From positions 1-44,290 of the IMG/VR virus record IMGVR_UViG_3300036846_000518: a stretch of 44,290 nucleotides of DNA; one strand, written 5' to 3'. The stretch is from a virus. The first letter of the stretch is position 1. The number at the start of each line of letters is the position of its first letter. Under the pieces are notes generated by a model. The model searched no databases. It saw only the letters and a program-made list of their open reading frames with translations, and had not been told where the DNA came from. Positions 41,420-44,290 of the stretch are shown here, in pieces. A program made the position numbers and the translations under genes.

Positions 41420-41731
41420 TTAGAATTGGAAGCCATCGAGACGCGCCAACGCCCTATCGCCGCCATACGAGAACATAAACCAGTCAGTATGCAGCAGCAG
41501 CGCCGCCGCCGCCGATCCGAACAATTCATTAAGCCGCGAGTCAATCAAGAGAGCCGCAGCGCCCGCGTCCCTGTAAACGCTATCGCCAATCGTGATAAGC
41601 AGAGAGCAGGAGTTCGCCCGCGAGAGGTTAACAGCGATACCAGCCAAAAGCAGAGTGGCGGATTCGCCCCGCTCCACTGACAAGCTAGTGTGTAAGAGCC
41701 GTTGCATGATGTAGGACTGTGTAGGAGTCAT
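41420..41731 (-). CDS. Hypothetical protein
   Basis: The 103-residue protein begins MTPTQSYIMQRLLHTSLSVE at the ATG at 41731, with AAAGGAT upstream. It has a hydrophobic middle (SATLLLAGIAVNLSRANSCSLLITI) and an Ala/Leu-rich helical stretch later. It may be peripheral to membranes, but this is uncertain. It lies between R4 and R5. Confidence 0.5.
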   Translation of the reverse strand: MTPTQSYIMQRLLHTSLSVERGESATLLLAGIAVNLSRANSCSLLITIGDSVYRDAGAAALLIDSRLNELFGSAAAALLLHTDWFMFSYGGDRALARLDGFQF

Positions 41732-41747
41732 GGAGTAATCCTTTCGA

Positions 41748-41799
41748 GGTTGAGGGCCGGAGCCCGTTAAAGGTTGAGAGCGGGCCCGGAGGCCCGCCC
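41748..41799 (-). repeat. Two-hairpin leader repeat, copy R5
   Basis: This is a complete copy. It lies 16 bases upstream of the ATG at 41731, with AAAGGAT between. Both hairpins have the cUCCGg loop. Confidence 0.85.
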
Positions 41800-41808
41800 G
41801 CCCTGCTT

Positions 41809-42699
41809 TTACGCTGCTACTGTCTTGACGCCTTTCAACTCCGCCATGCGCTCCGCCAACTGCCACAGAGCCCGGTTAAGCCGCACATCCTGATCGATAC
41901 CGCGAACCTCGCGGGTAGTTTCACGGCGGGCCGGGCGACCGTCCGCCGCCGCCCGCCACGCGGAGAGCCCGCCTTTGATGGCGTTTTCTTGAACTACGTT
42001 CATCGTGCGATACAAGTCAGGAGCGGGACGCGACCAGCCATTGGAGGCTTCGCCCGCGCCCGCCCTGTCTTCACTGCGACGCGGAGTTAAGAGAGCCGCT
42101 GGAGTGATAGCCGTTGAAACTTCGCCGTCACTGTCAGCGAAGCGAAGCGTGTGCGCCGCCTCCGCGAATGCGTTTTGTTCGCCCGCTGTAAGGCGGAGCC
42201 CAGACCAATTTTCGATAGTGCCGAGCGCCTTTCGCGAGTCATCAATAATTTGAAAAGACCCTTCGATTACTTGGTTAATAACGTTGCCCTTATGCGGGAT
42301 GGTCAACTCGCCCATGTTGCGCTCACAGACAACCATCCCATTGGTGCAAATCAAGCGAAAGATGCCAGCGAACAACTTATAAGACGATGTGCCATCATGC
42401 GAGTTAACCAGAACAACCTCCGGTATGTTCCCGCCCACTTGAACGGCGGACGCGGACGCATGGCGGAAGCGAATCATGTGCTTTGTAAATTCGCTTTTGC
42501 CTTCGATGCGAGAGCGGGACTGGACAGCTTTAAACGGGCTAAAACCCTCAGCAATGAGCCCGTCAATCACTTCTGATGTTGGAATGTAAGCATATCGGGC
42601 GGAGCGGGACGAATGAGCCTCTACAGCGAAGGCGGAGGGAACAACTGCCCGCAGTTGATCGATGGTGAGAGCGTTAGAGAATGAGCGGTTAAATCGCAT
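41809..42699 (-). CDS. DUF932 (phage/plasmid-like) protein
   Basis: This 296-residue protein has the look of DUF932, a family found in phages and plasmids. RHASASAVQVGGNIPEVVLV then NSHDGTSSYKLFAGIFRLICTNGMVV (in parts) matches the family pattern, ending in a helical C-terminus. Its biochemical role is not known. The ATG at 42699 follows GAAAGGA; the frame is open upstream over leader repeat R6, which should not be coding. It is flanked by leader repeats R5 and R6. Confidence 0.8.
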   Translation of the reverse strand: MRFNRSFSNALTIDQLRAVVPSAFAVEAHSSRSARYAYIPTSEVIDGLIAEGFSPFKAVQSRSRIEGKSEFTKHMIRFRHASASAVQVGGNIPEVVLVNSHDGTSSYKLFAGIFRLICTNGMVVCERNMGELTIPHKGNVINQVIEGSFQIIDDSRKALGTIENWSGLRLTAGEQNAFAEAAHTLRFADSDGEVSTAITPAALLTPRRSEDRAGAGEASNGWSRPAPDLYRTMNVVQENAIKGGLSAWRAAADGRPARRETTREVRGIDQDVRLNRALWQLAERMAELKGVKTVAA

Positions 42700-42716
42700 G
42701 GTGAAATTCCTTTCAA

Positions 42717-42769
42717 GGTTGAGGGCCGGAGCCCAGTCGAAGGTTGAGAGCGGGCCCGGAGGCCCGCCC
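42717..42769 (-). repeat. Two-hairpin leader repeat, copy R6
   Basis: This is a complete copy with the GTCGAAGG-type spacer also seen in the partial copy at 43754. It leads the DUF932 gene starting at 42699. Confidence 0.85.
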
Positions 42770-42773
42770 GCTG

Positions 42774-42959
42774 TTAGTTGGCGAGGTACGTTGTAACCGG
42801 GCACGTTCCAAGTAAATGTTCCTCTACCACCCGGCCAAGACTAAGAGACGTGAGCGGGGCGAACGGGTAAACCTTGCCGTTATAGGCAACGTGGATAACC
42901 TCTTGGCCCGTTGCAAGTTTGGCGGATTCGATTTCGATTTTCAATTGATGTACTCCCAT
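42774..42959 (-). CDS. Small hypothetical protein
   Basis: This 61-residue protein (MGVHQLKIEIESAKLATGQE) starts at the ATG at 42959. It is a compact alternation of strands and a helix (PLTSLSLGRVVEEHLLG). It lies downstream of a promoter-like region and a single-hairpin partial leader. No family is recognised. Confidence 0.5.
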   Translation of the reverse strand: MGVHQLKIEIESAKLATGQEVIHVAYNGKVYPFAPLTSLSLGRVVEEHLLGTCPVTTYLAN

Positions 42960-42973
42960 GTTTGTGAAGTTGC

Positions 42974-42985
42974 GGGCCGGAGCCC
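42974..42985 (-). repeat. Partial leader: single cUCCGg hairpin
   Basis: Only the second hairpin of the leader (GGGC-TCCG-GCCC on the minus strand) is present here. The long GGCCCGC hairpin is absent. It lies between the promoter-like elements and the ATG at 42959. Confidence 0.7.
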
Positions 42986-43005
42986 GGTACAAAATAACTA
43001 CAGAA

Positions 43006-43039
43006 ATAACTATACTCCGATGGGCCCGGATGCTGTCAA
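43006..43039 (-). promoter_or_regulatory. Leftward promoter candidate with TGTAGTTAT words
   Basis: On the minus strand TTGACA (43039-43034), a 19-nt spacer and TATAGT (43014-43009) resemble a sigma70 promoter. TATAGTTAT (43014-43006) and TGTAGTTAT (43002-42994) follow in tandem. It lies immediately after the terminator at 43041-43070, supporting a new transcription unit for the 42959 gene. Confidence 0.55.
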
Positions 43040-43040
43040 C

Positions 43041-43070
43041 AAAAAAATGCGGGCCCGATAAAAGGCCCGC
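43041..43070 (-). terminator. Intrinsic terminator downstream of clamp-loader gene
   Basis: On the minus strand GCGGGCC and GGCCCGC (43070-43049) form a 7-bp stem with a loop including TTTTATCG, followed by A then T residues from 43047 to 43041. This ends the leftward clamp-loader transcript. Confidence 0.75.
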
Positions 43071-43092
43071 GAATACAGGGGAAAACGCCCGC

Positions 43093-43734
43093 CTAAGCTA
43101 CTAGTTGCTCCAATTCCATAAGCGAAGTGCGGATGTTGTTGTTCGCTTCTTTTACGATGCGGGCGAAGTTGGGAGTAGCCGCAGCGGGCGAAGCCTCCGA
43201 ACCCCAGACGCGGGCGAGTAATTCCGTTGCTTCTTTCGCGATACCCCAACTGCTAAAATCCAACTGGAAACAGCGGGATTTGAAGCGAGTCTTAAGGGTA
43301 TCTGTTTCGTTACAGGTGAAAATGAAGATGGTGCGGGCCGGTCTCGCCGTCTCATCCAAGAGCGAAAGAAAGGCATCCTGTGCGGGCCCGCTCATGGAAT
43401 CCGCCTCATCCACTAGGACTAGATGCCAATCCTTGCCAGCCATTGGCAGATATGCCACGCGTTTCTTAATCGACTCAACCGTTTCAACCGTGCACTTTTG
43501 CGAGGGAACGTGAAACAATTCCGCATTAAGTTCGTCCGCCACGGCGAGAGCCATGGTGGTTTTACCAACTCCAGAAGGCCCGCAATAAAGCCATGCGCAA
43601 CTTTTCGGGCGGGCGATCAGTGCCAACATCCGCTCTTTTGGCTTGTCTAGTCCGATAAAATCAGCAACGGCACGCGGGCGATACTTCGATGTGAATACTT
43701 CCGTGTCGGATGTGGCTTGAGTGAATAGCAGCAT
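43093..43734 (-). CDS. Truncated clamp-loader-like AAA+ ATPase
   Basis: The 213-residue protein matches replication factor C/DnaX-type ATPases, which open sliding clamps. Visible motifs are GPSGVGKT (52-59, Walker A), LVLVDEAD (105-112, Walker B), FTCNE (139-143, sensor 1-like) and SRC (153-155, the Arg finger motif). The length is about two thirds of a typical small subunit; the C-terminal collar domain is essentially missing. No clamp or DNA polymerase is seen in the window, so it could act with host factors or in another ATP-driven role. The ATG at 43734 follows AAAGGAT and a partial leader. Confidence 0.8.
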   Translation of the reverse strand: MLLFTQATSDTEVFTSKYRPRAVADFIGLDKPKERMLALIARPKSCAWLYCGPSGVGKTTMALAVADELNAELFHVPSQKCTVETVESIKKRVAYLPMAGKDWHLVLVDEADSMSGPAQDAFLSLLDETARPARTIFIFTCNETDTLKTRFKSRCFQLDFSSWGIAKEATELLARVWGSEASPAAATPNFARIVKEANNNIRTSLMELEQLVA

Positions 43735-43753
43735 AGTGGAGTTATCCTTTCTA

Positions 43754-43773
43754 GGTTGAGGGCCGGAGCCCGG
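43754..43773 (-). repeat. Partial leader repeat upstream of clamp-loader gene
   Basis: The proximal half of the leader (GGGC-TCCG-GCCC plus TCAACC) is intact. The distal hairpin appears replaced by the end of the 43958 gene, whose stop codon lies in what would be the remaining repeat. Confidence 0.65.
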
Positions 43774-43781
43774 TCGAAGGT

Positions 43782-43958
43782 TTAGCGGAACGAATCAGCC
43801 AAAAGTGTGCGTCCGAATTGGTGACCAACTAGAAACGGGCGGTTAAGTTCGATAGCGTGTTGGATGGCAGTGTGCAAAGCCTCTAAGCTGTACAGTTGGG
43901 TTTGCGTGCCAATTCCGGGCCTGTGGTAGATGGTGATGGAGTAGATTGTGCTTGCCAA
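43782..43958 (-). CDS. Small ORF (58 aa) with TTG start
   Basis: On the minus strand, an AAGGT site lies eight bases before a TTG at 43958. The frame encodes 58 residues with a well-formed sequence (ASTIYSITIYHRPGIGTQTQ then a helix ALHTAIQHAIELNR). It ends in TAA at 43782, just at the partial leader of the clamp-loader gene. Another frame with an ATG nearby is less convincing in sequence character. The function is unknown. Confidence 0.5.
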   Translation of the reverse strand: MASTIYSITIYHRPGIGTQTQLYSLEALHTAIQHAIELNRPFLVGHQFGRTLLADSFR

Positions 43959-43974
43959 TGTTGATTACCTTCAT

Positions 43975-43992
43975 TTGAGGGCCGGAGCCCGG
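43975..43992 (-). repeat. Partial leader repeat upstream of the 58-aa ORF
   Basis: The single cUCCGg hairpin (GGGC-TCCG-GCCC, then TCAA) is present, followed by the AAGGT site and the TTG of the 58-aa ORF. Confidence 0.6.
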
Positions 43993-44003
43993 ATTCGTCC
44001 GCG

Positions 44004-44137
44004 AAAGGCCCGCGAGAGCGGTGCGAACTAGTAGAACCATAGGTGAAGGCCCGCCCGCTTGTCAATAATTATTTGGGATGCGAACCCACAAGCCCGCACT
44101 AAAGGCCCGCGAGAGTCATGCGAAAGGCCCGCGAGAG
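44004..44137. repeat. 15-bp direct repeat AAAGGCCCGCGAGAG, three copies
   Basis: Exact copies lie at 44004-44018, 44101-44115 and 44123-44137. The three are all in the same orientation in the region near the right end. No gene is convincingly seen in 43993-44230; a reading frame over this area with a hydrophobic stretch has no good start. Confidence 0.7.
44036..44065 (-). promoter_or_regulatory. Leftward promoter candidate near right end
   Basis: On the minus strand TTGACA (44065-44060), an 18-nt spacer and TATGGT (44041-44036) resemble a sigma70 promoter. It lies upstream of the partial leader and the 58-aa ORF. Confidence 0.5.
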
Positions 44138-44230
44138 CCAGTAAAGAGCCAGCCAATAAAGCTAGAAAAAATAAATCAGCAAAGGGTCTCCAAAAATAAT
44201 ATGAAGCCGGGGGCGGGGTATCGTTTGACT

Positions 44231-44290
44231 CAGGCAAGGGAAAAATGTTATGCTAGGTAATCTCAACGCATAACATTTTTCCCTTGCCTG
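44231..44290. repeat. Right terminal inverted repeat (23-bp arms)
   Basis: Bases 44231-44253 are the exact reverse complement of 44268-44290 with a 14-nt loop. The outer arm ends on the last base. Sequence and length differ from the left end repeat. As there, this could be a hairpin end or a fold-back artefact. Confidence 0.9.

Noticed and set aside
39941-42769. Leader repeats as rho-independent terminators
   Set aside because: The stems are strong but no U-tract follows on either strand; instead a conserved CTCAACC follows. True terminators occur at 31360, 39201 and 43041.
44028-44237. Leftward ORF with a transmembrane-like segment at the right end
   Set aside because: The start is a TTG within the terminal repeat without a binding site, and it runs through the 15-bp direct repeats.
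1-44290. Protelomerase, integrase or RNA polymerase
   Set aside because: I looked for long genes of these types and found none; all large frames have other assignments.

Overview
This 44.3-kb window reads as a near-complete genome of a tailed double-stranded DNA phage with a podovirus (T7-like) virion module. The rightward core keeps the T7 order: large terminase, portal, scaffold-like protein, major capsid protein, two gp11-like tail tubular proteins, a gp12-like tail protein, a GNAT-fold gp13-like protein, gp14/15/16-like internal virion proteins and a fibre. I see no RNA polymerase, DNA polymerase, helicase, primase, integrase or protelomerase gene, and no tRNA or CRISPR. The host cannot be named from sequence alone. 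A Tat-type signal peptide, a lipobox, strong Shine-Dalgarno sites and BIG2-like domains point to a Gram-negative bacterium with a Tat system; Acidobacteriota or a relative is only a guess.

Layout. (1) 1-102: perfect 42-bp terminal inverted repeat. (2) 261-4196, leftward: small genes, an HTH protein, a Tat-signal membrane-anchored protein, a DUF3846 protein and an RHH-like protein. Between them, at 1624-2050, lies a structured leader with a possible H-type pseudoknot in front of a 47-codon ORF. (3) 4227-6843, rightward: RusA resolvase and small coupled genes. (4) 6840-31304, rightward: packaging, capsid, tail, internal virion proteins, a cell-wall hydrolase and the fibre, closed by an intrinsic terminator at 31360. 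(5) 31483-39209, rightward: accessory operon with an RHH protein, a holin-like protein, an SMC/RecF-type ATPase, many small zinc-binding proteins, a large beta-helix/Ig secreted protein and a lipoprotein, closed by a terminator at 39201. (6) 39259-43958, leftward: about nine short transcription units. Six of their starts carry a conserved two-hairpin leader and three more carry a partial copy. The set includes a DUF932-type protein and a truncated clamp-loader-like AAA+ ATPase. (7) 44231-44290: a second, unrelated 23-bp terminal inverted repeat ending on the last base.

Most genes are tightly packed with ATGA, GTGA or TAATG overlaps, so translational coupling is the rule. The two leftward arms would form one continuous leftward block if the molecule were circular or permuted. 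The most unusual features are non-coding: the repeated cUCCGg-tetraloop leaders in the right arm, the pseudoknot with a competing anti-Shine-Dalgarno pairing in the left arm, a 9-13-base word built on TGTAGTTAT scattered through the genome, and inverted repeats exactly at both ends.
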